Source of the DNA: Sulfitobacter aestuariivivens
Lineage (GTDB): Bacteria; Pseudomonadota; Alphaproteobacteria; Rhodobacterales; Rhodobacteraceae
Direction: 5' to 3'
Assembly: GCF_014763045.1 (NCBI RefSeq)
Contig: NZ_JACTAG010000002.1
Coordinates: 1,116,001-1,180,000, forward strand
DNA length: 64,000 nt
The notes beneath the pieces are model-generated. The model was not told the origin of the DNA. It searched no databases and saw only the letters and a list, made by a program, of their open reading frames with translations. This document shows positions 35,292 to 43,313 of this stretch, in pieces. The position numbers and the translations under genes were made by a program. Position 1 is the stretch's first letter. Every line of letters starts with the position of its first letter.

Positions 35292-36463
35292 GCGCCACCG
35301 CCTTCTATCACTGTGGCCGCGGTACAGACGCCGCGATCATAGTTTACCATCCCAAAGCCTGAGATTACGGCGCGTTTGGCCCCTTTGACCTGTGTTGGGC
35401 CAGCTTGTCCTGTGACTTGACGGATCGCCTCAACCAGCCCGATGAAACCACCGGCAGCACCAGCCTGCCCGCCGGAAAGCTGCCCGCCGGATGTGTTGTG
35501 AGGGAAATCGCCCGATACCGTCATATCCTTGCCACACAAGAATTCCCCTGCATGACCCTTTTTGCAAAACCCAAGGTCTTCGATCTGCATCATCGAGATA
35601 ACGGGATAGTCGTCATAGGTTTGGACAAGATCCATGTCGATAGGCGAATAACCCGACATCTGCCAAAGCTCATCAATGTCCAGAGTCCAGCCGCCTCGCA
35701 GTTGGATCGGATCATCGGCGTGCGCGTTATGCCGTTCTATTGCGCCCCGTACGGTTGCGTATGGCAGCTGACGCTTTTCTGCCTCCTTCACGGTCATGAC
35801 AAGAAATGCCTCGGACCCGGCGCAGGGCATAACGCAATCAAAAAGCGTAATCGGATCAGAGATGGGGCGACCGGCAAGGTATTGATCCATTGAAAGCGGC
35901 TTTGTCATCACGGCACCGGGGTTCTTTAAAGCATTGGTGCGCTGGGCCACGCAAATGCGACCGAAATCCTCGCGTGTGGCGCCATAGGTTTGCATGTAGT
36001 GATCGGTGAGGATGCCGAAGACAGCATTTGGGCCGCCAAAGCCGTAAGGGTATGCAGCGTCCTGGCTGAAACGTGAAAAGGAAGAGAGTAGTTGGCGAAA
36101 GCTGTCGATATGATTGGTATCTCCAGCAACGCAAGCCACGACATCGGCGTCGCCCGCCTGAACCGCGCGCGCGGCGCGGCGCAAAGCGACGACGCCCGAC
36201 GCCCCGCCCATCGGGATCTGATCCAGCCAGCGCGGAGACAGCCCAAGGTGCTGGGTCAGCCCAACGACAGTGTCAGGGAAAAGACTGAAACTGGCCGCAG
36301 AAAATCCGTCAAGGTCGGCAGGCGCGATACCTGCAGCATCAAGGGACCCCTTTAGCGCGCGGGCAATCCAGAAGTGCGCGGTGTCTATGGAATAGCGCTG
36401 GTAGGGGATCGATGTGGGCGCAACAAGTGCAACGCCTTGATAGGACTGCCGTGCGCGGCTCAT
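35288..36463 (-). CDS. Lipid-transfer/SCPx-type thiolase-fold protein lacking the nucleophilic Cys
   Basis: A 391-residue thiolase-fold protein. At the nucleophile position the usual CASG is GASG (87-90, IPMGGASGVVAL), as in Ltp2-type proteins that work as retro-aldolases with DUF35 partners. NTSGGQLSGGQAGAAGG and DRGVCTAATVIEGG are typical of this branch. It overlaps both the ligase gene and the DUF35-SDR gene by four bases. A C-C bond-cleaving lyase acting on a hydroxyacyl-CoA is the best inference; decarboxylating thiolysis is less likely. Confidence 0.85.
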   Translation of the reverse strand: MSRARQSYQGVALVAPTSIPYQRYSIDTAHFWIARALKGSLDAAGIAPADLDGFSAASFSLFPDTVVGLTQHLGLSPRWLDQIPMGGASGVVALRRAARAVQAGDADVVACVAGDTNHIDSFRQLLSSFSRFSQDAAYPYGFGGPNAVFGILTDHYMQTYGATREDFGRICVAQRTNALKNPGAVMTKPLSMDQYLAGRPISDPITLFDCVMPCAGSEAFLVMTVKEAEKRQLPYATVRGAIERHNAHADDPIQLRGGWTLDIDELWQMSGYSPIDMDLVQTYDDYPVISMMQIEDLGFCKKGHAGEFLCGKDMTVSGDFPHNTSGGQLSGGQAGAAGGFIGLVEAIRQVTGQAGPTQVKGAKRAVISGFGMVNYDRGVCTAATVIEGGGA

Positions 36464-38079
36464 GCAGGTTGCCGTTTCTTGAGATGGACCAGATTTATCG
36501 TTTCCGGGTCTTCAATCAATGCGACCGCCATACGCTTGAGGTCGCCGCGCTGAATTTTCTGTGTCCCGGTAAGCGGCAAGGTGTCCACAAACGCGATGTA
36601 GCCGGGTATCTTGTAGTAAGCCATCTGCCCAAGCGCCCACTCGGCCAGTTCCGTGGCCTTCTGCGCGGATGGGTCTTTAACTTTCAGACATGCAAATACC
36701 TCATCTCCTCTGATGGGGTCTGGAACGGCGGCGACCCCGGCTGCGCTGACATCGGGATGGCGCATCAGGACGCTTTCAACCTCAACCGCTGCGATGTTTT
36801 CGCCTGAGCGGCGGATCACATTCTTGCGGCGATCAACGAAGAAAATATTGCTGCCTTCCCCTTTGCGCACAACATCGCCGGTATGGAACCAGCCGTCTTC
36901 CCACGCCTCCGCGGTAGCAGTGGGGTTCTTGAAGTATTCGGTAAAAAACCCTTTGCGCGGATTGCCCTTTTTGCGGCGGACCAGCAATTCTCCGGGATGT
37001 CCGTTAGGTACATCAACATCTAGTTCGTCGACCAACCGCACATCCAGCCAATCCGGCACCTGACCAAGCGAGGATTGCCCGATCAAGCGGTTCTGCGCCT
37101 GATTGGAGATGGTCGCCCCCGCGCCAGTTTCTGTCATGGCCCAGCCTTCGCATAGCGGAATGCCAAAGCGGTCTTCGAATGCGGCATGGAGCTTTGGGTC
37201 GATGCCCGCTCCAAAGCCAAAGCGCACGGTATGGTCGCGATCATCAGGCGTTTCGGGCATGCCCATCAAGATCGAGGGCATGACGCCCAGATAATGCAGG
37301 CAGGTGGCGCGGCTGTCTTTCACGTCCTGCCACCATGTGGTGGGGTGAAATCGATCAACGACAATCAGGCACCCGCCGACCTGCAGCATGCCCATAAAGG
37401 AAAAGCACATGGCGTTCATGTGAAAGAGCGGCAGCGGCGTGATCATCCGCTCACCTTCCTTTTGCAGCGCAGCGATGCCGCCCATGCCGACGTAGTTCAG
37501 GCCAAGTTCCGTGAAATAGGTGTTGGATAGCACGCAACCTTTGGGTTTTCCCGTCGTGCCAGAGGTATACAGCATCGCGGCCTCCCGCGCGGGCGCGTCA
37601 TCGGAAGGCCTGGCGGTCACCGCGCCGGCGCGAGGCGGTGGCAGGGGGGCATCGGGCGTGATCACCGCAACGTCGACGGGTGTGTTTGCAGCAGCTTCGG
37701 CCAGATCGTCGCGACGCGAATGGATTGCGATGATCAATGCGGGTTCCGCATGACCGATCATGTATTCAAGTTCTGCGGCGCGCAGGTCCGGGTTGATCGG
37801 CACAATGGCCATCCCAAGCCGGTTGGCAGCAAGCAGGATAATGAAATGCAGGGGTCGGTTCTCGACCAACAGGCCGATCCGCATACCCGAGCCATACCCA
37901 GACTCGGACAGCCTGTTTTGCCACGCCGTTACATCATGCAGGGCATCGCCATAGGTGATGTGACCCGCTGCAATGCCATAGACCTCTGCCGTGCGCGGCA
38001 GGACTTCCATAAAGGGGCGCAACGGATAGCGATGCGCCATCAACGCGAAGAGATCATAGGGGGAATTTGGTGGACTCAT
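36460..38079 (-). CDS. AMP-forming acyl-CoA synthetase/ligase
   Basis: Activates a carboxylic acid to its CoA thioester with ATP. The 539-residue protein has the AMP-binding loop LYTSGTTGKPKGCVLSN, LCEGWAMTETGAG, the GWFHTGDVVRKGEG hinge region and the catalytic Lys in TGTQKIQRGDLKR. ATG at 38079 overlaps the stop of the Rieske beta gene. Its place between the ring oxygenase and the thiolase-like gene implies an aromatic or ring-cleaved acid as substrate; crotonobetaine/carnitine-type ligases are the closest in style. Confidence 0.9.
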   Translation of the reverse strand: MSPPNSPYDLFALMAHRYPLRPFMEVLPRTAEVYGIAAGHITYGDALHDVTAWQNRLSESGYGSGMRIGLLVENRPLHFIILLAANRLGMAIVPINPDLRAAELEYMIGHAEPALIIAIHSRRDDLAEAAANTPVDVAVITPDAPLPPPRAGAVTARPSDDAPAREAAMLYTSGTTGKPKGCVLSNTYFTELGLNYVGMGGIAALQKEGERMITPLPLFHMNAMCFSFMGMLQVGGCLIVVDRFHPTTWWQDVKDSRATCLHYLGVMPSILMGMPETPDDRDHTVRFGFGAGIDPKLHAAFEDRFGIPLCEGWAMTETGAGATISNQAQNRLIGQSSLGQVPDWLDVRLVDELDVDVPNGHPGELLVRRKKGNPRKGFFTEYFKNPTATAEAWEDGWFHTGDVVRKGEGSNIFFVDRRKNVIRRSGENIAAVEVESVLMRHPDVSAAGVAAVPDPIRGDEVFACLKVKDPSAQKATELAEWALGQMAYYKIPGYIAFVDTLPLTGTQKIQRGDLKRMAVALIEDPETINLVHLKKRQPA

Positions 38080-38555
38080 GGCAGCAGCTGAATGTTCCCA
38101 AAGGCGGCATCGCAATTAAGGATATCCACGCGCTTGCCCGCAATGCGAAGTTTGCCATCTACCAGTTTCAGTTGATGTTGCGCCGTCAGGGCCAGCAGAA
38201 ATTGTTCATCCAGTCGCGTTTCCACGTAGTGCATCGATGTGTTGGTCTCAAACGAACCGGCGTCCGTATCGAAGGTGTCGACGAAGGGGCGCTGGATCAC
38301 GTGGGAACATCGGCTTTTGGGTTTCTGACTGAACGTGCGTTCGCCATTCAATCGTTCCACCCGCAGTTTGCGCATGAAGTGATCTTCGTGAAGGAGCGAT
38401 GTGATCAGGTCCGGATCTGTCTGCTTGTAATCCAACGGCATCCAATAGATTCCGTCCTCCAGCCACAGATCGAGCCATTCGGAAAAGCGGCCTTCATCGA
38501 TCATGCGCGCTTCGGCATAGATGAAATCGATCACGTCGTCACGGGTAATGGTCAT
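38076..38555 (-). CDS. Aromatic-ring-hydroxylating dioxygenase, beta (small) subunit
   Basis: Structural NTF2-like subunit of the Rieske oxygenase. The 159-residue protein has DFIYAEARMIDEGRFSEWLD, GIYWMPLDYKQTDPD and HVIQRPFV, typical of BenB/AndAd-type small subunits. ATG at 38555 overlaps the alpha stop by four bases; the longer reading to 38711 lies within the alpha gene and is rejected. Confidence 0.92.
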   Translation of the reverse strand: MTITRDDVIDFIYAEARMIDEGRFSEWLDLWLEDGIYWMPLDYKQTDPDLITSLLHEDHFMRKLRVERLNGERTFSQKPKSRCSHVIQRPFVDTFDTDAGSFETNTSMHYVETRLDEQFLLALTAQHQLKLVDGKLRIAGKRVDILNCDAAFGNIQLLP

Positions 38556-39898
38556 TCCGCGGCCTCCTGCGCGGGGGTGTCCATCGTGGCAAGCATGAAG
38601 CGTTTCCAGGCGTCGAACTGGTTGCGCATCTGGCGTTCCGACGTGCCATTTCCTGTCCATTCGTGACCAAAATCCTCGCCTTCTTCGGCGTTGCGGTGCA
38701 GGTCGACCCATTCATTGCCATCGGTCATCAGCCCCTCCTGCGCGCGTTCGTACATTTCCAGATCGTCGTGGCCCACGATAGAGGTCGGAGCGTTGATGAT
38801 GCGGTTGTACATCGCGGTCCGTTTAAGCAAGTAGTCCGGCGCGCCGACAAGGCGGTAGATCCAGCTTTCCACAAGGGTTTTGTTCGGGCCCAGAGGGATG
38901 AAATTGCGCAGCTGCTGGATGGGACCTTTCATCATGATATTGGGGAAGTAGACGGTGTTGTGGCGGTTCTCGCCCAGAATCTCTGCAGCGCGCTCTTCGC
39001 CATAAGCGGCGTTCATTGCCTCGCCGTATTCGTCCTCTTCGGCGTATTCTTTGTGGATAGACGTGGCGACACCAGAGTGGCCGTGCCCGTTGGGCCAGGT
39101 GCGCTGGCCCATGCCTTCGAAGAATTCGTAGGGCGACATGAAGGGCGCGATAATCTCCATCGCCATGGGTTTGGGGTCACCTTCCTTCCAGTCGGATTCT
39201 TCAAAAAGACGCACGGCTGTACCGGCGGAGGATTCATGCGCCACCATAGGGTGGCAGGCGTCAGTCTGATTTTCGACCAGCATTTTCCAGTTGCACTGGT
39301 GCATGTAGCGCAGGGGCGGGCCTGCGACCTCCAACCGGCCCTCGGGCGCGCGGTCGACCATATTGTCGATGGAGGACATCGCGTCGCCAAAATATTCGTC
39401 AAATGAGATGCCTTCGGGAGCAAGGCGAGCAAAGACAAAACCCCGGTGATTGTGCACAGCACCGACAGATTTCATGCCTCTGGAGGCGGCCGTGTCGCCG
39501 AAATCAGTCTGCGCATAGCCTTTTTTGAGCGGGATCGCTAACAGGCAGCCATCGGTTTTGAAGCTCCAGGCGTGATAGGGACAGCGGAAGAACTTGCCGG
39601 TATTGCCGCTGCGGTCGATGGCGATCTTGGTGCCTTTGTGCGGGCAGCGGTTGTACAGAACCTTAACCTCACCGTCCGAGTGTCGGACCATGATCACCGG
39701 CTGGTCTGCGACCTGCGTGGTGATGTAGTCGCCCTTGTTGGGCGTCTGGCTGTCGTGGCCGACAAAGACCCATGTGTTTGCAAAGAGGTGCTTCATCTCA
39801 AGGCGGTAAATCTCCTCCGAGACATAGACATCGCGGTGCACCTGATTGGGGCGAACAAGGGCCGCAACGGCTTGGGGGTTTCCGGCATAGTTGCTCAT
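38552..39898 (-). CDS. Aromatic-ring-hydroxylating dioxygenase, alpha (large) Rieske subunit
   Basis: Catalytic subunit that hydroxylates an aromatic ring with O2. The 448-residue protein has the Rieske motif C85-x-H87 and C106-x2-H109 and the mononuclear iron site with bridging D213, H216 and H221 (NQTDACHPMVAH). All key residues are present. Size and partners (small beta subunit, separate reductase) fit benzoate/anthranilate/salicylate-type oxygenases. Substrate is not determinable here. It lies 10 bases after the reductase gene. Confidence 0.94.
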   Translation of the reverse strand: MSNYAGNPQAVAALVRPNQVHRDVYVSEEIYRLEMKHLFANTWVFVGHDSQTPNKGDYITTQVADQPVIMVRHSDGEVKVLYNRCPHKGTKIAIDRSGNTGKFFRCPYHAWSFKTDGCLLAIPLKKGYAQTDFGDTAASRGMKSVGAVHNHRGFVFARLAPEGISFDEYFGDAMSSIDNMVDRAPEGRLEVAGPPLRYMHQCNWKMLVENQTDACHPMVAHESSAGTAVRLFEESDWKEGDPKPMAMEIIAPFMSPYEFFEGMGQRTWPNGHGHSGVATSIHKEYAEEDEYGEAMNAAYGEERAAEILGENRHNTVYFPNIMMKGPIQQLRNFIPLGPNKTLVESWIYRLVGAPDYLLKRTAMYNRIINAPTSIVGHDDLEMYERAQEGLMTDGNEWVDLHRNAEEGEDFGHEWTGNGTSERQMRNQFDAWKRFMLATMDTPAQEAAE

Positions 39899-39908
39899 CA
39901 GTTCCTCC

Positions 39909-40847
39909 CTAGATGTCGAGTTTCAGGCGCGGGCTTTTGGCCCTGCTGACACAGATTTGCATGACGTCGCCTGCCGCGCGTTCGGCGTCAGACAAGACCA
40001 CGTCGCGGTGGTCGGGCTCACCTTCCAACACATCGGTCTGGCAAATGCCGCAGTCGCCGCGCTGGCAATCGTACATGATGTCCAGCCCCGCGTCTTCCAG
40101 CACATCGATGATGGATTTGTCAGGTGGTATTGTGAAAACCTGACCGTCGTTGATCTCTACCTCAAAGGAGGTGTCATCGCCCTCGGCCTGCGGCGTTTCG
40201 AAAAGTTCGAACCGAATGCGGTCACCGGGGTATCCTGCGGCCTCTGCGGCGGTGCGGACCGCTTCGATCATGCCTTTGGGGCCGCAGCAAAAGACGTGGG
40301 CATCATCCGGAGCGTCTTTGAGCAGACCTGCCACATCGATCATTCGGTCATCATCAAACCAGAACGTGAGTGCATCGCCAAACCGCTCTTCGAGCGTGTC
40401 TGCAAGAGCACAGACGTCGCGCGATCGGGCAGCGTAGTGAAAGGCGAAAGGCGTGCCGCGACGATCCAGTTCCGTCGCGAAGGAAACGATGGGTGTGACC
40501 CCGATGCCGCCCGCGATCAGAACAGCGGGCGCGTTGCTTTCGTGCAGGGCAAAACTATTCTTGGGCGCGCTGGCTTTGATCGTTTCGCCGACCGCCAGCT
40601 TGTGCATCGCCAGTGAACCGCCGTCGCCCTCATGTTCCGCTTGCACTGCGATGTGGTAGGCGCCCGGCAACGGGGCGATAGGAACGAAATCAATCAAAGA
40701 GTAGGACCTTGTGCCTACATCTCCCAGATCGAAATCGACGTGTGCGCCGGCAGTGTATTCGGGTAGGTCAGCGCCATCCGACCGGACCAGAGTGAACAGG
40801 CGAACGCGATCTGTAATGTCCCTGGCTTCTGCAATTTCAAGCTGCAT
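39909..40847 (-). CDS. Phthalate-dioxygenase-reductase/VanB-type oxidoreductase
   Basis: Electron donor for the Rieske oxygenase. The 312-residue protein has an FNR-like flavin/NAD domain (GTRSYSLID, LIAGGIGVTPIVSFATEL, VFCCGPKGMIEAV) and a C-terminal 2Fe-2S domain (YDCQRGDCGICQTDV, QICVSRAKSPRLKLDI), the PDR/VanB order. ATG at 40847 is chosen; an upstream ATG at 40874 lacks a ribosome-binding site. It is the first enzyme gene after the MarR gene. Confidence 0.92.
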   Translation of the reverse strand: MQLEIAEARDITDRVRLFTLVRSDGADLPEYTAGAHVDFDLGDVGTRSYSLIDFVPIAPLPGAYHIAVQAEHEGDGGSLAMHKLAVGETIKASAPKNSFALHESNAPAVLIAGGIGVTPIVSFATELDRRGTPFAFHYAARSRDVCALADTLEERFGDALTFWFDDDRMIDVAGLLKDAPDDAHVFCCGPKGMIEAVRTAAEAAGYPGDRIRFELFETPQAEGDDTSFEVEINDGQVFTIPPDKSIIDVLEDAGLDIMYDCQRGDCGICQTDVLEGEPDHRDVVLSDAERAAGDVMQICVSRAKSPRLKLDI

Positions 40848-40879
40848 GGGGCGTGTTTCTCCGGTGGAAAACATAATCC

Positions 40880-40891
40880 ATGAATATTCAT
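40880..40891. promoter_or_regulatory. Perfect palindrome, candidate MarR operator before the Rieske operon
   Basis: ATGAATATTCAT is a 12-base perfect palindrome 33 bases upstream of the reductase ATG and within the 81-base gap after the MarR gene. The adjoining TCATATAAATTC (40888-40899) recurs almost identically as TCATATAAAATTC at 41464-41476 in front of the divergent SDR gene. Size and AT-rich symmetry fit MarR-family operators; assignment is by position. Confidence 0.5.
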
Positions 40892-40928
40892 ATAAATTCG
40901 TACTAACCCTGTCAAAGGCTATTGCCGA

Positions 40929-41384
40929 TCAGATCGGATGGACGCGGACATTCTCCAATATCTTGACCAGCGTGCGCATCGTCACGGCGCGATCCTCTGC
41001 GGATATGCCTTTGAGCATTGCGTCATTGGCCCCCAATGTGACTGGCCAGATCTTCTCAAAAAGCGCTTCCCCTTCAGGAGTCAATTTGATTACCCGCTTG
41101 CGATTGTCCGCTTCGCTGACGCTGCGCAAGATGATTCCGTCGTTTTCCAAGCGGTCAAGCGCGCGACTCATCGTGGGTTGTTCGGCCAGTGCGTGCACGC
41201 AGAGTTCATTGATGGTCAGTTCCTTGAAAACCACGAGAGATGCGATGATGCGGGTTGCGATGGTGGACAGACCTATCGTTTTTAGCTCCGCATGAATTGT
41301 CTGATTGTATCGGTGTGCGATGCGGGTCAGCAGATATGAGGGCAGCCCGGTCAGCGCCTTGGGTTTCGTCGGTGTGTCGGTCAT
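40929..41384 (-). CDS. MarR family transcriptional regulator
   Basis: A 151-residue winged-helix regulator. The DNA-binding region is ELTINELCVHALAEQPTMSR followed by ALDRLENDGIILR and the wing SEADNRKRVIKLTPEGEALF. It lies between the Rieske operon (same strand, downstream) and the divergent SDR-thioesterase pair. Similar AT-rich sites flank it on both sides, so it probably controls both units. Members of this family often sense aromatic acids or their CoA esters; the ligand here is unknown. Confidence 0.92.
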   Translation of the reverse strand: MTDTPTKPKALTGLPSYLLTRIAHRYNQTIHAELKTIGLSTIATRIIASLVVFKELTINELCVHALAEQPTMSRALDRLENDGIILRSVSEADNRKRVIKLTPEGEALFEKIWPVTLGANDAMLKGISAEDRAVTMRTLVKILENVRVHPI

Positions 41385-41521
41385 CCGTAATGCGCTCCGC
41401 TCTGGTTCGTATCAGGGCTACAGGGAAGGAGGCGGCGTGGCAAACACCGGAAAACTTGCATAATCATATAAAATTCTATTTCACTCGACACGACGTTCTT
41501 TGCCAAGAGGCCCGAAAACCC

Positions 41522-42265
41522 ATGACTGACAAAACCTACTCAGGACGTACTGCGTTGGTTACCGGCGCAAGTGCGGGCATCGGGCGCGAGATTGCGCAAC
41601 ATCTGCTCGATCAGGGATGTCATGTGATATCGGCGGCGCGACGGCCTTTGAACATCGCATCGGATTATGTGACATCGTATGAGGTTGATCTGGCAGATCG
41701 CGCGGCGGTGCAGGCCTTTGCGAAAACGATTGCTGCTGATCATGCAGTCGACATTCTGGTCAATAACGCCGGTGTGGTGCGCAATACGCCCGTCGAGGAC
41801 GTGTCAGGAGAAGAATTCGATCTGCTGCAGGAGTTGCATCTTTTCACAGCCATTCAGCTGGCACAGGCGGTGATCCCCAACATGAAGGCGCAGGGCTTTG
41901 GGCGCATCGTCAACATGTCTTCGCGGGCGGTCGTGGGGATGCAGCAACGGACCGTCTATGCTGCGACCAAGGCGGCGATCATGTCGATGACACGTACATG
42001 GGCGCTGGAACTCGGGCCATCGGGGATTACCGTGAATGCCATCGCACCGGGGATTGTGATGACTGATATGGTTGCGCCAGATATTCCTGCGGGCGGAGAA
42101 AAAGCCAGGGCCATCGCCGCCAGCCTGCCGCGCAGACGGTTGGGCAAGGCCGATGATATTGCCCGCGCGACACTATTCTTCACTGACCCCCGGAACGACT
42201 GGGTGACGGGGCAGACGCTGTTTGTTTGCGGTGGTGCCAGTCTGGCGTCGACGGCGGTCATATGA
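41522..42265 (+). CDS. Short-chain dehydrogenase/reductase (FabG-like)
   Basis: NAD(P)-dependent oxidoreductase of 247 residues with an intact classical SDR site: TGASAGIG at 14-21, LVNNAGV, NMSSRAVVGM (Ser) and YAATKAAIM (YxxxK), plus ITVNAIAPGIVMTDM. It could reduce a 3-oxoacyl or oxidise a dihydrodiol or alcohol intermediate. ATG at 41522 lies about 140 bases from the divergent MarR gene. It ends in an ATGA overlap with the thioesterase gene. Confidence 0.9.
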   Translation: MTDKTYSGRTALVTGASAGIGREIAQHLLDQGCHVISAARRPLNIASDYVTSYEVDLADRAAVQAFAKTIAADHAVDILVNNAGVVRNTPVEDVSGEEFDLLQELHLFTAIQLAQAVIPNMKAQGFGRIVNMSSRAVVGMQQRTVYAATKAAIMSMTRTWALELGPSGITVNAIAPGIVMTDMVAPDIPAGGEKARAIAASLPRRRLGKADDIARATLFFTDPRNDWVTGQTLFVCGGASLASTAVI

Positions 42266-42663
42266 GTCACCACGTCCCCCAGAAAGTGCTGTTCAAGCAT
42301 TGTGACCCTGCCGGCATCGTCTTTTATCCGCGCTACTTCGAGATGATCAATGACGCGATGGAAGACTGGTTTGCCGGACCGTTGGGCGCGCCATGGGAGG
42401 TGTTTCACAAGACGAATGCCTGTCCATCCGTCGAGATCAATGTGACCTTCATGGCCGTTTCCCGGCATGGAGATCAACTTGATCTGCGGGTGCAGGTGGA
42501 AAAGTTAGGCCGCTCAAGCGTCACCGTTTTGGTGGATGCCTATTGCGGCGATCAACAACGCTTTGCCGCGCGGGTGACGCTTGTGTGCATCCGGTCCGAT
42601 ACCACACGACCAGAGCCTTGGCCTGACGAGATCCGCACGCAGATGGAACGGTTTTCTGGCTAG
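42262..42663 (+). CDS. 4-hydroxybenzoyl-CoA thioesterase family protein
   Basis: Hotdog-fold thioesterase of 133 residues. HCDPAGIVFYPRYFEMINDA contains the catalytic Asp (D15) and is nearly the textbook 4-hydroxybenzoyl-CoA thioesterase motif. It probably releases an aromatic acid from its CoA ester made by the ligase in the facing operon. Overlaps the SDR by four bases. Its stop shares the palindrome CTAG (42660-42663) with the convergent sulfotransferase. Confidence 0.9.
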   Translation: MSHHVPQKVLFKHCDPAGIVFYPRYFEMINDAMEDWFAGPLGAPWEVFHKTNACPSVEINVTFMAVSRHGDQLDLRVQVEKLGRSSVTVLVDAYCGDQQRFAARVTLVCIRSDTTRPEPWPDEIRTQMERFSG

Positions 42664-43283
42664 AATTTGGACGGCCAGCCGCTGTGGTATTCCTGCGTGC
42701 TGTTGCCCCTTGGAAAGGGCGCCTTTGGCACCGGGACATCCAGAAAAGCGCAGAGTGCGTCCCAGCCGTCGCCAAGGGTATGAATATGTAATCGGTCTGC
42801 AGGCACGGTGTGTTTAACACGCGCGACATTGTCATTATAAACCGCGATGCAGTGATCTTTGGTCATGGGCTGGCCACCAAAGATAAGCGGGCCTGTCATT
42901 AACAGACCGGGTGTCATGCGCCCCTCGCCGGTGGTTGCCAGAATTGATTTCAGGATGGTCTGTTCAAAACTGCGCCACCAGTTCTGGGCATCGCGCCAGG
43001 TCAGCAATACCTTTGCTTTGGGAAACGCGTTGATCAATTGCGGCCAGTAGTAGGCCGTGGGCCAGTCCACACAAGCCTGAAATCCGTCCAGCAGCTGATC
43101 CCAATCAAGTGTATTCGTTGCTATGGCGCGCGACCATGTTGCGCAATGCGCCTGATCTTGCGCGATAACTTTCATGTGGTGACATGGGCCGATTCCCAAC
43201 AACTCCAGCGCGTCGCGCATGGAATCGGTGCCCGTACGCCCAAATCCTGCACCAATTACTTTCAGATCCGCCGGCATGCACAT
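42660..43283 (-). CDS. Sulfotransferase family protein (Sulfotransfer_4-like)
   Basis: Predicted sulfotransferase-fold protein of 207 residues. IGAGFGRTGTDSMRDALELL is the P-loop-like PAPS site and KAKVLLTWRDAQNWWRSFEQ the 3'-phosphate site. It is of a different subfamily from the glycan sulfotransferase at 12.1 kb. It sits between catabolic genes, downstream of the aldehyde dehydrogenase on the same strand with 30 bases between. ATG at 43277 is an equally good start. Acceptor unknown. Confidence 0.82.
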   Translation of the reverse strand: MCMPADLKVIGAGFGRTGTDSMRDALELLGIGPCHHMKVIAQDQAHCATWSRAIATNTLDWDQLLDGFQACVDWPTAYYWPQLINAFPKAKVLLTWRDAQNWWRSFEQTILKSILATTGEGRMTPGLLMTGPLIFGGQPMTKDHCIAVYNDNVARVKHTVPADRLHIHTLGDGWDALCAFLDVPVPKAPFPRGNSTQEYHSGWPSKF

Positions 43284-43313
43284 CCCCTCTCGCGGCCGAG
43301 TATGGCCAAGGGA

